Shown here in pieces: positions 36,560 through 45,554 of a stretch of 64,000 nt of DNA (positions within the stretch are counted from its first letter, which is position 1; each line of letters begins with the position of its first letter). The stretch is taken from NCBI GenBank assembly GCA_049840435.1, contig JASGKY010000025.1, forward strand, positions 1 to 64,000, given 5' to 3'. The notes beneath the pieces were generated by a model, which did no database searches, was not told the DNA's origin, and saw nothing but the letters and a program-made list of their open reading frames with translations. Position numbers and translations under genes: made by a program. This DNA comes from JADLHS01 sp049840435 (GTDB lineage Bacteria > Verrucomicrobiota > Verrucomicrobiia > Limisphaerales > JADLHS01).

Positions 36560-38140
36560 CTAGTTTGCAGTTTGTATCTTGTCAGTGATCCGGAAGTAAT
36601 CGAAATCTGCGTGCCCGCCCGGCGTCGTGGTTGCGTAGTTAAACAAGCCAAAGCGATAGCCCATAAAATGCGCCAGCGTGTAAGTCATCTTCAGCGGACT
36701 GCCAATGCTCTGCCACGATTTGCCGTCGAGGCTAAAGTAAAAACGGGCTCTATCTGTCTGCTTGTTAAAGTCACAATCAGCCTTCAAATAAACACGCGAC
36801 TGCAGCAACGGCACGCGTTCCAGTTCTACCGGGGCGTTGGACTCAGCGCTGACCATCACGAGGTAATTTGTGCCGCCGTCTGCTTTCACTCCAACAACGC
36901 CATAGTTCTTCGCCAACAAAACAAGCCCCGCAAAATCGCCGTCCTTGAGACCGCTGACATCTACGGCGGTTGAACCGGAACATTCCGGACCGATGGTGCG
37001 CTGCGTCAGTGTATTTCGGGCTGCCTCGATGTCCTTGTCCACGCGTCCGGTCGTCAGCCGCAAATAACCAGACCGGGCGCTGAGCGACCAGAGTTTATGG
37101 TCTGGATTGTGATTCCATTGCCAGACCAGTGGCAATGGACGACCCTCAGCTTCACGATCAAATTCATCCGAAGCCACAATCCCGGGAATCAGGCTGCGAT
37201 TCTCTGGGAGGTTCAGGGTGTCCGGCACTTTTCCGGCCACGCCGATCACTGGCCAGCCGTCCTCCCACTTTATCGGCACAAGATACGGGATGCGCCCGAC
37301 CGCGCCATTATCGCGGAACAGATACGCGAACCATTCCCCGGCCGGCGTATCAATAATGCTTCCTTGCGCGACACCCTTGTCCTGCAACGCCACCCGACCT
37401 TCATACGGTCCGGTAATTTTATCCGCGCGATGCACCGTTACCGTGCGCATGCCACCTCTTGGCCAGACGATGTTGAACAGATAATACTTGCCGTTCGCCT
37501 TCAACAACTGCGAGCCCTCGGCAGGCAGGCCGATATTCGTTCCAGCCACCATACTGGCATTTGTAATCACCACTTGATCAAAGCCGCCGGGTTTTAGCCC
37601 TGACAAATCCTCCTTCAACTCAACCAACCGCAACCGCCCGCCGCCCGAAATCATGTAAACACGATCGTCATCGTCGAAGAACAATGAATGATCGTGCAGC
37701 ATCGGCCGGAACGACTTCACTTGCCACGGTCCTTTCTCGATGTCCTTGGTTGAGTAGATGTAGGTCTTGCCCGTGGTCTGAGCGAACGTCGAAACATAAT
37801 ACGTACCGTTGTGAAACCGAATGCTGCTGGCCCATGACCCTTTGCCATAGGCACTCTTGCCGTTGGCAAGATTCAACGCGTCCACGTCATCAAGAATGTC
37901 GTAGGCGTAGTTCACCAGCTCCCAGTTCGCGAGGTCTTTCGATTTCATGATGGGCACACCAGGACTCATGTGCATCGTTGTGCTGCTCATGTAATAGCTA
38001 TCGCCCACGCGAATCATCGCGATATCCGGCACGTCCGCGTGGAGGACGGGATTATGCGCCTGCTTGGCAGACTCGTCCGCGTGGAGCAGTGCCGCCGCGC
38101 CTAGCACGACCCCAGCAAAGAGAGTTATTGGTTTTTTCAT
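36560..38140 (-). CDS. Glycoside hydrolase family 43 enzyme with a C-terminal beta-sandwich
   Basis: A signal peptide (LFAGVVLGAAALLHA) leads into a five-bladed beta-propeller of GH43. The three acidic residues are visible in ADVPDIAMIR (base), HDHSLFFDDDDRVYM and PAEGSQLLK (acid). The last 190 residues form a concanavalin-like beta-sandwich. Family members act on xylan or arabinan side chains as beta-xylosidase or arabinofuranosidase. It shares strand and a likely regulon with the GH2 gene, 231 bases away. A second ATG four codons earlier is also possible. Confidence 0.87.
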   Translation of the reverse strand: MKKPITLFAGVVLGAAALLHADESAKQAHNPVLHADVPDIAMIRVGDSYYMSSTTMHMSPGVPIMKSKDLANWELVNYAYDILDDVDALNLANGKSAYGKGSWASSIRFHNGTYYVSTFAQTTGKTYIYSTKDIEKGPWQVKSFRPMLHDHSLFFDDDDRVYMISGGGRLRLVELKEDLSGLKPGGFDQVVITNASMVAGTNIGLPAEGSQLLKANGKYYLFNIVWPRGGMRTVTVHRADKITGPYEGRVALQDKGVAQGSIIDTPAGEWFAYLFRDNGAVGRIPYLVPIKWEDGWPVIGVAGKVPDTLNLPENRSLIPGIVASDEFDREAEGRPLPLVWQWNHNPDHKLWSLSARSGYLRLTTGRVDKDIEAARNTLTQRTIGPECSGSTAVDVSGLKDGDFAGLVLLAKNYGVVGVKADGGTNYLVMVSAESNAPVELERVPLLQSRVYLKADCDFNKQTDRARFYFSLDGKSWQSIGSPLKMTYTLAHFMGYRFGLFNYATTTPGGHADFDYFRITDKIQTAN

Positions 38141-38483
38141 CAATCGAAGCATATTTGCGATTGTCAGAGCTATTTCGTGGAATAGAAATCTAATTTAATC
38201 TGCAACGCCCATGGACATCCGGGAAAGCTACTAAAGCCACCTACGCGGAAATATACGACAAGTGTCGTATCCTCATCTCCAGCCAGCGTCCACTGCCCAA
38301 CGCAAGGGCAACGAAGCAAATTGAGGGTATTTGGTTCAGCACGAAATCCTCAGACACTCACACTTACGAGAATTAGGAAGGACAAAAATGCAGCATTGCG
38401 GTGAGCCACAAAACCAAGAGAACTGCAAATCGGCAAAATCGAGAAAAATTCCTCTCGCGTTGGAGAAGTTGATTTTATTGATT

Positions 38484-38536
38484 GAAAGTGGTGGCTGGGG
38501 GCAGAATTGAACCGTGACACAAGGATTTTCAGTCCT
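38484..38536. other. att site of element 1, displaced 3' half of tRNA-Phe
   Basis: This segment repeats 45143-45196 in the same orientation. It covers the tRNA-Phe 3' half from the anticodon arm to CCA and some flanking bases. Differences from the intact copy are one A for G and a T in place of CC in the T arm, so this copy could not fold as a good tRNA. It marks the left end of the element. Bases 38141-38483 hold nothing I can recognise. Confidence 0.85.
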
Positions 38537-38656
38537 TGCGTAGCACCTCCAAAGAGCACCGGAAAACATTGGCCCGAAGCCACATTTTTCCTTGTGTTCA
38601 TTGGTTGATAGTTCACAGTCTGCGCATATAGTCATGACATGACCGGCCAGCGCCCG

Positions 38657-38674
38657 CAAGACAAAACCAAGACA
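38657..38674 (+). repeat. Paired CAAGACA sites, left end of element 1
   Basis: CAAGACA occurs at 38657-38663 and 38668-38674, exactly 11 bp apart. The same pair with the same spacing lies at the right end (45106-45123). Further single copies or near copies lie at 38701, 38749 and 38771. They look like arm-type binding sites for the integrase or its helper. Confidence 0.6.
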
Positions 38675-38756
38675 CTTGGACCGGATTGGCAATCCATTGC
38701 CAAGACGGTTTTCGAGCCAAGGACATGTTCCTGAATCTTCCACCCGAGCAAGACAC

Positions 38757-40025
38757 ATGACCCGCGAAACCAAGACTTCCCCACTCAGCAAAACAGATCA
38801 ACGGTATTGGTATGACCGCCTGTTCAAGCGGGGAGACGGAACAGATTGGCAGGTTCAGATTCAATTTGCCGGGAAGCAGGACAAATTTCCATTGCGCACC
38901 CCGAACAAGGAATCCGCCGCTGCCAAGGCCAAAGAAATCTATCTGTCCCTGCATTCGCGCGGCTGGGATGAGACGCTATCGCTGTTCAAGCCTTGGACTA
39001 ACCAGGTGCAACGGATTGATTCACCTACTGTCGGTGAATTCCTCACCGCCGTCGAAACCTTCGGCGGGATCAACCCCATCACGTTCAAGAGCTATTCCCG
39101 CAAATTCCGTCGGCTCGTTGCCAGCCTACGCAAGATCGAGGGCGTGACGTCACGATTCCACCGGGGCGAAGGCAGCGCCGCATGGCGTAAGGACGTGGAC
39201 GCTGTAAAACTCGCTACCCTGCCGGCTGCCGAGATCAACCGTTGGAAACTCAATTTCGTCGCCAGCAAGCGCGGGGATGCCCTGAAGCAACATCACGCCG
39301 AGACGACCGCCCAAAGCATTCTGCGCAATTCCAAGAGCCTGTTCTCTCCGCGCGTCCTGCGCCGGCTACGCGATGCCAAGGTGGAAATGGACTTACCTTC
39401 TCCCCTGCCCTTTGATGGCGTCGAAATCGGCACGCCCCCGCGGAATCGTTACACCTCCACGATAGACGCGGATAAACTCGCCCGGAACGCCAATACCGAG
39501 CTAGCCAAGAAAGAACCGGAGCTTTTCAAAATCTTCCTGCTTAGCTTTGGCGTAGGCTTGCGCCGGGGCGAGATTGACCGCCTGACGTGGCCTCAGTTCA
39601 ATTGGAGCAAGGACCAGATCAACATCGTCATCACTGCGCACGGCGACGCCAAAACGGAATCCAGCATCGCCGCCGTGGATGTTGATCCAGTCGTAATGAA
39701 GATTTTCAAAAAGTTCAAAGCCACCGCCACAGGTGAATTCGTCATTGAATCCTCCGTGAAGCCGCGGCCCGGAGCAAACTGGCATCACTATCGCGCGGAT
39801 TGCTCTTTCAAGCGACTCAGCGCATGGTTGCGCGACAAAGGCGTGGACGCTCAGAAGCCACTCCACACAATGCGCAAGGAATTCGGCAGCCGGATATGTG
39901 AGCAGTTCGGGATCTTCGCCGCCAGCGAAGCGTTGCGCCACGCCGATATTCGCATCACCCGCGCGCATTACGTGGACAAGCGTGGGCGTATTCATCTCGA
40001 GGTCGGCAAGATGCTCAAGCCATAG
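38757..40025 (+). CDS. Tyrosine site-specific recombinase of element 1
   Basis: The 422-residue protein has an N-terminal arm/core-binding half and a C-terminal catalytic domain. Catalytic residues are visible: the first Arg in GLRRGEIDRLTW, HTMRKEFGSRI (HxxR), and the late HADIRITRAHYV with the tyrosine nucleophile. It lies 220 bases from the att repeat and faces into the element, as integrases usually do. It would integrate the element into tRNA-Phe. The ATG at 38757 is chosen; an upstream TTG at 38676 would run through the CAAGACA sites. Confidence 0.88.
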   Translation: MTRETKTSPLSKTDQRYWYDRLFKRGDGTDWQVQIQFAGKQDKFPLRTPNKESAAAKAKEIYLSLHSRGWDETLSLFKPWTNQVQRIDSPTVGEFLTAVETFGGINPITFKSYSRKFRRLVASLRKIEGVTSRFHRGEGSAAWRKDVDAVKLATLPAAEINRWKLNFVASKRGDALKQHHAETTAQSILRNSKSLFSPRVLRRLRDAKVEMDLPSPLPFDGVEIGTPPRNRYTSTIDADKLARNANTELAKKEPELFKIFLLSFGVGLRRGEIDRLTWPQFNWSKDQINIVITAHGDAKTESSIAAVDVDPVVMKIFKKFKATATGEFVIESSVKPRPGANWHHYRADCSFKRLSAWLRDKGVDAQKPLHTMRKEFGSRICEQFGIFAASEALRHADIRITRAHYVDKRGRIHLEVGKMLKP

Positions 40026-40206
40026 CCCACCCTAGAGACGGTCGGGCAATACAGATTTCTTTCCAATGGGGGTTCGGTCGGAGCGGTCCCACCGCTTTTT
40101 TCCAACTTTATTTTTCTAACCTCAGTCAATAATGGCAGCAACATCTCGGCTGTTTGTAAACAAACGCGCACCCGCACCACTTCCGCTCTGCGGCGGCTGT
40201 GTTTAA

Positions 40207-40593
40207 ATGGCGGATATGTTAAATGTCAAAAGTTTACTCAAACCTGTTCTTGTGAAGACAAGAACGGACATAACTGAACACCAAACCGAAGACTTAATCC
40301 CCCGCCCAGAAGTTGCGCGGTCGCTTGGCGTTTGCGCCAGGACCGTAAAACGCAATGAGCGTAAATGGAATCTTACGCCCCACCGAATCACATACAACGT
40401 GATTGGCTACCCAGCCTGTGAGGTGGCTCGATACAAGTCTCAATCACGCATCCCTGCGCCCGCGTTAGCGGTGGGAGGCCATCAAGGGCCTTACCCCCCA
40501 CCGCCTCACGAGCCGTCTCATCGGCTATCCCGCATCACAGATCGAGCGCATAAAGCTGAATCGCGGGGCACCACGGTGGAGGTGCAATCATGA
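40207..40593 (+). CDS. Small helix-turn-helix protein (excisionase/AlpA-like position)
   Basis: The first 80 residues contain an HTH block, LIPRPEVARSLGVCARTVKRNERKWNLTP, similar in type to MerR/excisionase-like DNA-binding domains of small integrative elements. The last 45 residues are low in complexity and rich in Pro, His and Arg. Its place after the integrase suggests a directionality factor or a regulator. The stop overlaps the next gene by ATGA, so the two are coupled. Confidence 0.6.
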   Translation: MADMLNVKSLLKPVLVKTRTDITEHQTEDLIPRPEVARSLGVCARTVKRNERKWNLTPHRITYNVIGYPACEVARYKSQSRIPAPALAVGGHQGPYPPPPHEPSHRLSRITDRAHKAESRGTTVEVQS

Positions 40594-40883
40594 AATCGCT
40601 CATGCATAGCGCGTTTTATAAGTTGCTCACGCAATTGCCTCTCAGTAGCGGAAAATTGAGCGTGCAGGGTTTTTCCTTTGAACTCAAAACCAAGCTGAAT
40701 TGCTACAAGATCACCGCGAACATCGACAGTAATTACATGGGGTGCATTGTCAAAAATCGCTACCCGCTTGCGGGTGAAACACATCTCCGTGGGCGTGACC
40801 TTGCAGATGGCACGTTCTGTAAAAAGACGTGGAATCGAATTGTGCGGGACATCAAGGCAACCGAGTCGGATAAGGCATTATGA
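40590..40883 (+). CDS. Hypothetical protein, 97 aa
   Basis: I do not recognise it. It is soluble and basic. It overlaps both the preceding and following genes by four bases (ATGA), which strongly supports that it is translated. Confidence 0.55.
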   Translation: MKSLMHSAFYKLLTQLPLSSGKLSVQGFSFELKTKLNCYKITANIDSNYMGCIVKNRYPLAGETHLRGRDLADGTFCKKTWNRIVRDIKATESDKAL

Positions 40884-41107
40884 ATCCCCTGCCCTCCCTC
40901 TTATCCGCCTGCACCGGCGGATTTCACGAGTGCTACGCCTGTGGCGCAATTGGTGAGCAAGCCATCGGTGACGGTGATCCCGGTGACCCGTATTGCAAAT
41001 GTGCCAGGTGCGGCCGCGCGGCCATCATTTTCCGTCCGCCCACAATCCAGCGCGCCGAAGTCTCACCAGAAAAACCCACTAAACGCCGGCAAAGCACCTT
41101 GCCGTGA
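40880..41107 (+). CDS. Small zinc-ribbon-like protein, 75 aa
   Basis: Two cysteine pairs, CYAC and CKCARC, lie about 25 residues apart and fit a zinc ribbon. The C-terminal tail is basic. It overlaps the preceding gene by ATGA. Such ribbons are common just before primase genes in satellites and phages. Confidence 0.55.
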   Translation: MNPLPSLLSACTGGFHECYACGAIGEQAIGDGDPGDPYCKCARCGRAAIIFRPPTIQRAEVSPEKPTKRRQSTLP

Positions 41108-41198
41108 AGATTTGAACAACCCCGAAACTTAACCCGCCGCAGCGGCCAAAAGAAATTGGCCGCCCCGAGCAAACCGGAAGCGGCCAATTACAGATGAG

Positions 41199-42424
41199 AT
41201 GCCATTCAATAGCACAAAACAGAATCAGTCAAACGACGTAGTCTATGAATTGCAAATGCTCCTCGGATCGCCCGTGGTTTTTCTTTCATGGCCACGCGGC
41301 TCAAAAGGGACACCCCGCAAATGGGCACACCTGCGACAAGAGGACATGAGCGCGGAATACCTTGCGAAACTACCACGCGGAAACATCGGAGTTGCACTAG
41401 GTGAGGCTCTGGCGGCCTTTGCGCGATCGACATCGACAATGAAGATTGCGTCGCTCCGTTCGAGCAGGCAAATCCGTGGAGTGCGCGGACGTTGCAAACC
41501 CACGGAGCGCGTGGACGGGTTTTCTGGGTGCGGATTATCGGCAATTACCCGGCATCTAAAAAAATGAAAACGGTCGAAGGGGTGGACGTTGGGGAATTTC
41601 GGGCGGACGGCAATCAATCCATTATTTGGGGGATTCATCCGGGCACAAAAATGCCCTACACCCGCCCCCTGAACGTTCCCGCCGCCCGGATCGCATTTGA
41701 TGAAATCAGCTGGCCCGCCGGCGTCGTCTCCCCCCTGCTACATAGTAGTGGAGACGTAGAGTCGAGGAGACGTAGAGTCGAAGACGTTGTCTCGGGTGTC
41801 TCTCCTGTTCCTGTTCAGGTCAATTTAGTCCAGTGTGCCCACGGTGGTAATTCATTGCCGGAGGTATTGCGTGCCAAGGTGGAGTCTTGCCTGCCTTCCG
41901 GCCCGCATCAAAACAACCGACTGCTTTTCCACCTTGCCCGCCGCCTCAAGTGGGTGGAAGGAATTACACCAGTGCTGTTGTCGGAGGCTTTTAACATGTG
42001 GCACGCGCGCACGGCCGCACTTGGATTCCTTCGAGCCGGTCAGTCGAAAGACGACTATGCAGGCGAATTTGATGCTGCGGTTGCCAGGGCTAAAACTCCG
42101 CCCCAGATTTTTGAATCCGCGCTGAATCTTGCCCGATCGAACCCGTTACCACCGGAAGCTAACATTTTTGAATCTGACCCGGCAAAACTGGTGTGCGCCA
42201 TTTGTTTTCAGCTTCACCTCCAAACCCCCGATGGCGAGACATGGTATTTGCCGAGTCGCAAGTGCAATGAGCATCTTGGGATTCATTGGACAAGCGTAGC
42301 TCGATACCTTGCGCGCCTTACGGGAGCTGGTGTAATTGTTCAGGTTGAACCTGCCCGCATGTCCAACATTCTAAGCGAGCGCCGGTCGCCTCGATACATC
42401 TGGAAAGGGTTTCAAGCCGGCTGA
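41199..42424 (+). CDS. Bifunctional primase-polymerase (AEP superfamily), broken by a one-base frameshift
   Basis: The N-terminal part reads VFLSWPRGSKGTPRKW and LPRGNIGVALGEA, the start of a prim-pol domain. The expected catalytic block (GGLCAIDIDNED) lies in another frame beginning at 41411. The codon at 41409-41410 is one base short; adding one base near the TCT restores a single frame from 41199 to 42424. The DxD of AIDID is then present, followed by the ARTLQTHGARGRVFWVR strand. The C-terminal 200 residues are a separate domain with an HTH-like end (CNEHLGIHWTSVARYLARLTG). It would prime replication of the element. If the shift is real, the gene is dead. Confidence 0.72.
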
Positions 42425-42442
42425 ACTCTAATGACTTAGCTG

Positions 42443-42622
42443 ATGGAAGAAATCGCCAACACCCCGCCGGAATTTGTCGAATGTCCTAGATCCGCGTTCC
42501 TGAACCGGAGTATGAAACTGGAAGCCGCACTTTTGCCGGCCAGCGGAGCTGGAAAAATATGGCGGGGTATGCCAGCGCTGTTTCCAGGCGATAAAGCACG
42601 GCGGGACAGGTTCGCGATTTGA
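42443..42622 (+). CDS. Small hypothetical protein, 59 aa
   Basis: The frame starts with ATG 18 bases after the primase stop and ends five bases before the next start, so it fills the gap fully. The product is short and mildly basic, with no known motif. Position is the only strong argument. Confidence 0.4.
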   Translation: MEEIANTPPEFVECPRSAFLNRSMKLEAALLPASGAGKIWRGMPALFPGDKARRDRFAI

Positions 42623-42626
42623 CGTC

Positions 42627-43055
42627 ATGTCGTTCGACCCTACCGCCGACGCACAGCACGTTCACCATGACGTTGAGCACGACGGTGTCGGCAATGTGAA
42701 CGGGCACGCGGAGCGTATCGAGTGGTTCAACTATGCGGAAATTGATGGCGAGCTTGATGCGCTGGCATCAGCACCACAGGATGCAAAAGCCCACGCCTGC
42801 GAATTGGTCAGAAAAATAATCGCGGGTCTGATTGGCGACGAACTGACCATCGTAGACCTTCGGGGTGCGGTCGCGAAGTTTGCGCTATTTGCAGCCGCCA
42901 TTGCACCGGATAAAGTTCCATTCAACCAGATTCAGCTCGCGGCCCTCTTTGGCGTCACCAAGCAAAATTTTTGCAAGCACGCCCGCGACCTGCAGACTCG
43001 TCTTGGCGTGCAAGTTCTTACACCAGTCGCAGCGATTCAGCACGACTGGCAATGA
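42627..43055 (+). CDS. Hypothetical protein with C-terminal helix-turn-helix, 142 aa
   Basis: The first 30 residues are rich in His and Asp. The middle is helical. The C-terminus IQLAALFGVTKQNFCKHARDL has the spacing of an HTH, so DNA binding is likely. No family is recognised. It overlaps a small basic frame by ATGA. Confidence 0.5.
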   Translation: MSFDPTADAQHVHHDVEHDGVGNVNGHAERIEWFNYAEIDGELDALASAPQDAKAHACELVRKIIAGLIGDELTIVDLRGAVAKFALFAAAIAPDKVPFNQIQLAALFGVTKQNFCKHARDLQTRLGVQVLTPVAAIQHDWQ

Positions 43056-43192
43056 GGCAAGCGCGCAAAAAGAATCCAGTGGCCAGGAACAAAGCGATCA
43101 CGCGCGCCGATACACCCCATCCCCATAAGGATTCTTTTAGCCCATCAGCCTCTCAAGGTAGTGACCGCACCGCCGAGTTTCCTTATGAATGA
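43052..43192 (+). CDS. Small basic protein, 46 aa
   Basis: The ATG overlaps the stop of the preceding gene (ATGA). The product begins with RQARKKNPVARNKAITR and is strongly basic. It is too short to place. The 320 bases that follow (43193-43513) hold no convincing gene on either strand. Confidence 0.35.
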   Translation: MRQARKKNPVARNKAITRADTPHPHKDSFSPSASQGSDRTAEFPYE

Positions 43193-43513
43193 AGTATTTT
43201 TCCCGTGTTAAACATTTTTCTGTGGGTGTAATGCAGTAAATATCAGCGATTTGCGCCGAGGTTTTGCCAATAAATACAGGCATTCCGTTGGAAATGGCTC
43301 GCAAAACCCCTGTAAACATTGGTGTTTCTGAACATCGGTTGCGCGGTGGTCATGATCGCGATGAGAGCAAAACTCAACCTCGGAATTTCCGATGTTGGAT
43401 TCGGTTGTCCGGTGGTGATGACGACTTAACCGCCGCCAATTATGCCCCGCCGTGAAGCGCCACAGGCCCGCCATTGCGCCGCGATTGCGCGCGAGCATGA
43501 ACACTGAGGAGCG

Positions 43514-43738
43514 ATGGAAATGCCCTTTATGAAAGACGCCAAATCGTTTGTTGAATTCCTTGGAACTCCGGAATCTGATCGCTATTTCGGGCGCACGTTC
43601 GTCGTCAAGGCGGACGTGCTTGCTACGCTGCTGTCAGGCGGAAAACTCTGCGACGTTGCCGCCAAGCATCGGCTCACCAAGTCCGCGCTCACCAGGCACG
43701 CCAAACGCGCGCGAGCCGTCTTCAGCATCCCCGGTTGA
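43514..43738 (+). CDS. Small HTH-like protein, 74 aa
   Basis: The second half, ATLLSGGKLCDVAAKHRLT followed by KSALTRHAKRA, has the pattern of a resolvase-like helix-turn-helix. A purine-rich GAGGAG site lies just before the ATG, which supports translation. The role is unknown; a regulator or terminase-small-subunit-like role is possible. Confidence 0.5.
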   Translation: MEMPFMKDAKSFVEFLGTPESDRYFGRTFVVKADVLATLLSGGKLCDVAAKHRLTKSALTRHAKRARAVFSIPG

Positions 43739-43770
43739 CATAAAGTTGACTGACTCACGTTGGTGATCTT

Positions 43771-44286
43771 ATGGACCACGAAACCATCAAAACCATCATC
43801 GCGAACAAATCGAAGATGACATTGCCGGCGATGACCGAAATCACCGCGGAAATCAACCAACTCGAAACCGAATTCGGCCTGCAACTTTCGCCGAAGTTTT
43901 ACAACATGTCACGCGGTCTGGCCAGGCTTGAAGAATTAAAGACGATCAAGGCCAGCGTCGCGGCGCAAGCGCCCGCGCGGGTCACTGCTGCCGCCCCGGC
44001 AGTCGCGGCAACATCAGCACCCGCGGTCAGCACCGATTTGCTAATGATGGCCGCGAAAGCGATACAACCCGGTCATGGGTTCTGGCAACTGTCGCCCGAG
44101 GAACAGCGCCCCGCCCTCGCCCACTTTTTCCACGTTCGACATTTGACCTACCCAGGCATTGGCGATGACGTCGCAAAGTTGCCAGCGGAGAAACAGCGCA
44201 AGCCAAACGTCGCAAACGTAGGACTCGAACGAATGGCCCGGGCGGCTTCGCAAAAGGCCATCGACAAAATCATTTTAGGAAACTGA
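43771..44286 (+). CDS. Hypothetical protein, 171 aa
   Basis: Two helical parts are joined by an alanine/proline-rich linker (about residues 70-95). No known motif is seen. It is 32 bases after the small HTH gene and 28 bases before the next gene. It ends in KAIDKIILGN. Confidence 0.5.
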   Translation: MDHETIKTIIANKSKMTLPAMTEITAEINQLETEFGLQLSPKFYNMSRGLARLEELKTIKASVAAQAPARVTAAAPAVAATSAPAVSTDLLMMAAKAIQPGHGFWQLSPEEQRPALAHFFHVRHLTYPGIGDDVAKLPAEKQRKPNVANVGLERMARAASQKAIDKIILGN

Positions 44287-44314
44287 TCCACACCAAAACG
44301 ACGAAGGAGGAAAA

Positions 44315-44908
44315 ATGCTGCAAACATCGTCAGAAATCGCACTACAAAAAACTGAACCGCCAGCTGAATTACCTGCGCCCCGGGCCGAGGTGGAATGGAA
44401 TCCGACCGAAGGCGAGATTGTCGATGAGATGACGCGGACGGGCAACCGCGATCGCATCGGGGTCGTGAAGTCACTCAAAGCCCAGTGGCGCATCCGGCGT
44501 GAACACCTCGAGGCAGCCTTACCCGGCCAAGTGGATGCCGAGCTTGAGTCCCGCGCGGCCGTGATTGCGGCACAGGAACGCGCCGCGGAGCTTGCCTCCC
44601 GCAATGAAAGCCTGATCGAAACCATCAGCATTTGCGCGGTCAGTCACATCCCGCGCCGAAATACCATTTGCGGCACTGATTGTGACTTCCTGCAGTGTCT
44701 GGCCGTCATCACTGATTGCAATTCCGAAGGCATGCACATCCTTGAGAGGCTTTTCGCCATGCTGGATCAAGCAGTTCACCCATGTGTGATTTTTTCTGGC
44801 TGCCCGAACATCGAATGGCTTTGCTGCTTTCTTTCGTGGATTATGGATTGTCTCGCTGATGCTTTTTTGGTCGGTGTTTACATTTTTCTTCATAGGTTTG
44901 ATGTATGA
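44315..44908 (+). CDS. Hypothetical protein; N-terminal half convincing, C-terminal half doubtful
   Basis: An AAGGAGG site precedes the ATG. Residues 1-105 are acidic and helical (VEWNPTEGEIVDEMTRTGNR, then an alanine/glutamate-rich helix) and look real. After NESLIETISI the product turns into a cysteine-rich hydrophobic sequence that does not look like a soluble protein. On the other strand the same bases (44519-44893) encode a plausible 124-residue protein that starts MKKNVNTDQKS. A frameshift or a lost end around 44,630 is possible. Confidence 0.4.
   Translation: MLQTSSEIALQKTEPPAELPAPRAEVEWNPTEGEIVDEMTRTGNRDRIGVVKSLKAQWRIRREHLEAALPGQVDAELESRAAVIAAQERAAELASRNESLIETISICAVSHIPRRNTICGTDCDFLQCLAVITDCNSEGMHILERLFAMLDQAVHPCVIFSGCPNIEWLCCFLSWIMDCLADAFLVGVYIFLHRFDV
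44519..44893 (-). CDS. Possible small gene opposite the previous one, 124 aa
   Basis: The translated product has normal amino acid balance, with KPFDVRAARKNHTWVNCLI and LKDVHAFGIAISDDGQ. It may be the true gene at the right end of element 1, read toward the element interior. It cannot be fully translated together with the 3' half of the plus-strand frame. I have no family for it. Confidence 0.3.
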   Translation of the reverse strand: MKKNVNTDQKSISETIHNPRKKAAKPFDVRAARKNHTWVNCLIQHGEKPLKDVHAFGIAISDDGQTLQEVTISAANGISARDVTDRANADGFDQAFIAGGKLRGAFLCRNHGRAGLKLGIHLAG

Positions 44909-45105
44909 GCGCCCGCCCGAACGGCGTCAAACCGTGACATGCCGAAGCACGACACCACCGCCCGAGCGGGCAGATTTGTTTTAGGGGAACTCCGCGCGGG
45001 TTTGATGCGCGTGGAAATTGAAGTCCAAAGGTGAAATCCTTGTGGAAACAGAGACGCAAGGATTCGCGGGGAAGAAAATCTAAGTGGCGTGATAGTCCGC
45101 CAGAA

Positions 45106-45123
45106 CAAGACAGAAACAAGACA
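45106..45123 (+). repeat. Paired CAAGACA sites, right end of element 1
   Basis: CAAGACA lies at 45106-45112 and 45117-45123, again 11 bp apart, 20 bases from the att repeat. They match the left pair in sequence, spacing and direction. Confidence 0.6.
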
Positions 45124-45142
45124 CGGAAACCACTGATGTGAG

Positions 45143-45223
<81 letters not shown>

Positions 45224-45328
45224 AGCGAAGGGACGCATATTCAACTTCCTTGCCCGCCACTTGGCAAGAAATTGTTCTGATTTTTTCGTGACACGTCGCC
45301 GCACTTTACTACAATGCCCGCCCTCGAC

Positions 45329-45403
45329 GACCCTATGGTCTAGCGGTTAGGACACCTCCCTTTCACGGAGGTAGCCCGGGTTCGATTCCCGGTAGGGTCG
45401 CCA
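45329..45403 (+). tRNA. tRNA-Glu (anticodon TTC)
   Basis: The acceptor stem GACCCTA pairs with TAGGGTC, followed by G and an encoded CCA. The anticodon loop is CTTTCAC and the T loop is GTTCGATTC. It is divergent from tRNA-Phe with about 105 bases between them. Confidence 0.96.
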
Positions 45404-45405
45404 CT
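45370..45405. other. att site of element 2, left copy in tRNA-Glu
   Basis: Thirty-six bases from the variable region to just past CCA are repeated without change at 58727-58762. This is the 3' half of the tRNA gene, the usual target of tyrosine integrases. Confidence 0.9.
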
Positions 45406-45474
45406 CAATAAAACTGAGGCTTTCGTCGAGTTTCCCCCAATAAAATCAATGCAATGCGCCGCTTCCTAAAAGCA

Positions 45475-45513
45475 TGTTCAACCCATGTTCGTGGCGTGTT
45501 CGCGGGTTGTTCG
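45475..45513 (+). repeat. Four TGTTCR units at exact 11-bp spacing beside the left att site
   Basis: TGTTCA or TGTTCG starts at 45475, 45486, 45497 and 45508. They lie 70 bases inside the left att repeat and 40 bases before the integrase fragment. A short GGTGCTAA repeat follows at about 45533-45552. They probably bind the integrase arm domain or a directionality factor. Confidence 0.6.
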
Positions 45514-45554
45514 CTGGTCAATTTCCGGCCAAGGTGCTAAGTTGGTGCTAAATC

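Noticed and set aside
43208..43504. A minus-strand frame in the non-coding gap of element 1
   Set aside because: His/Arg-rich product with no start context or motif, and opposite in direction to the surrounding genes.
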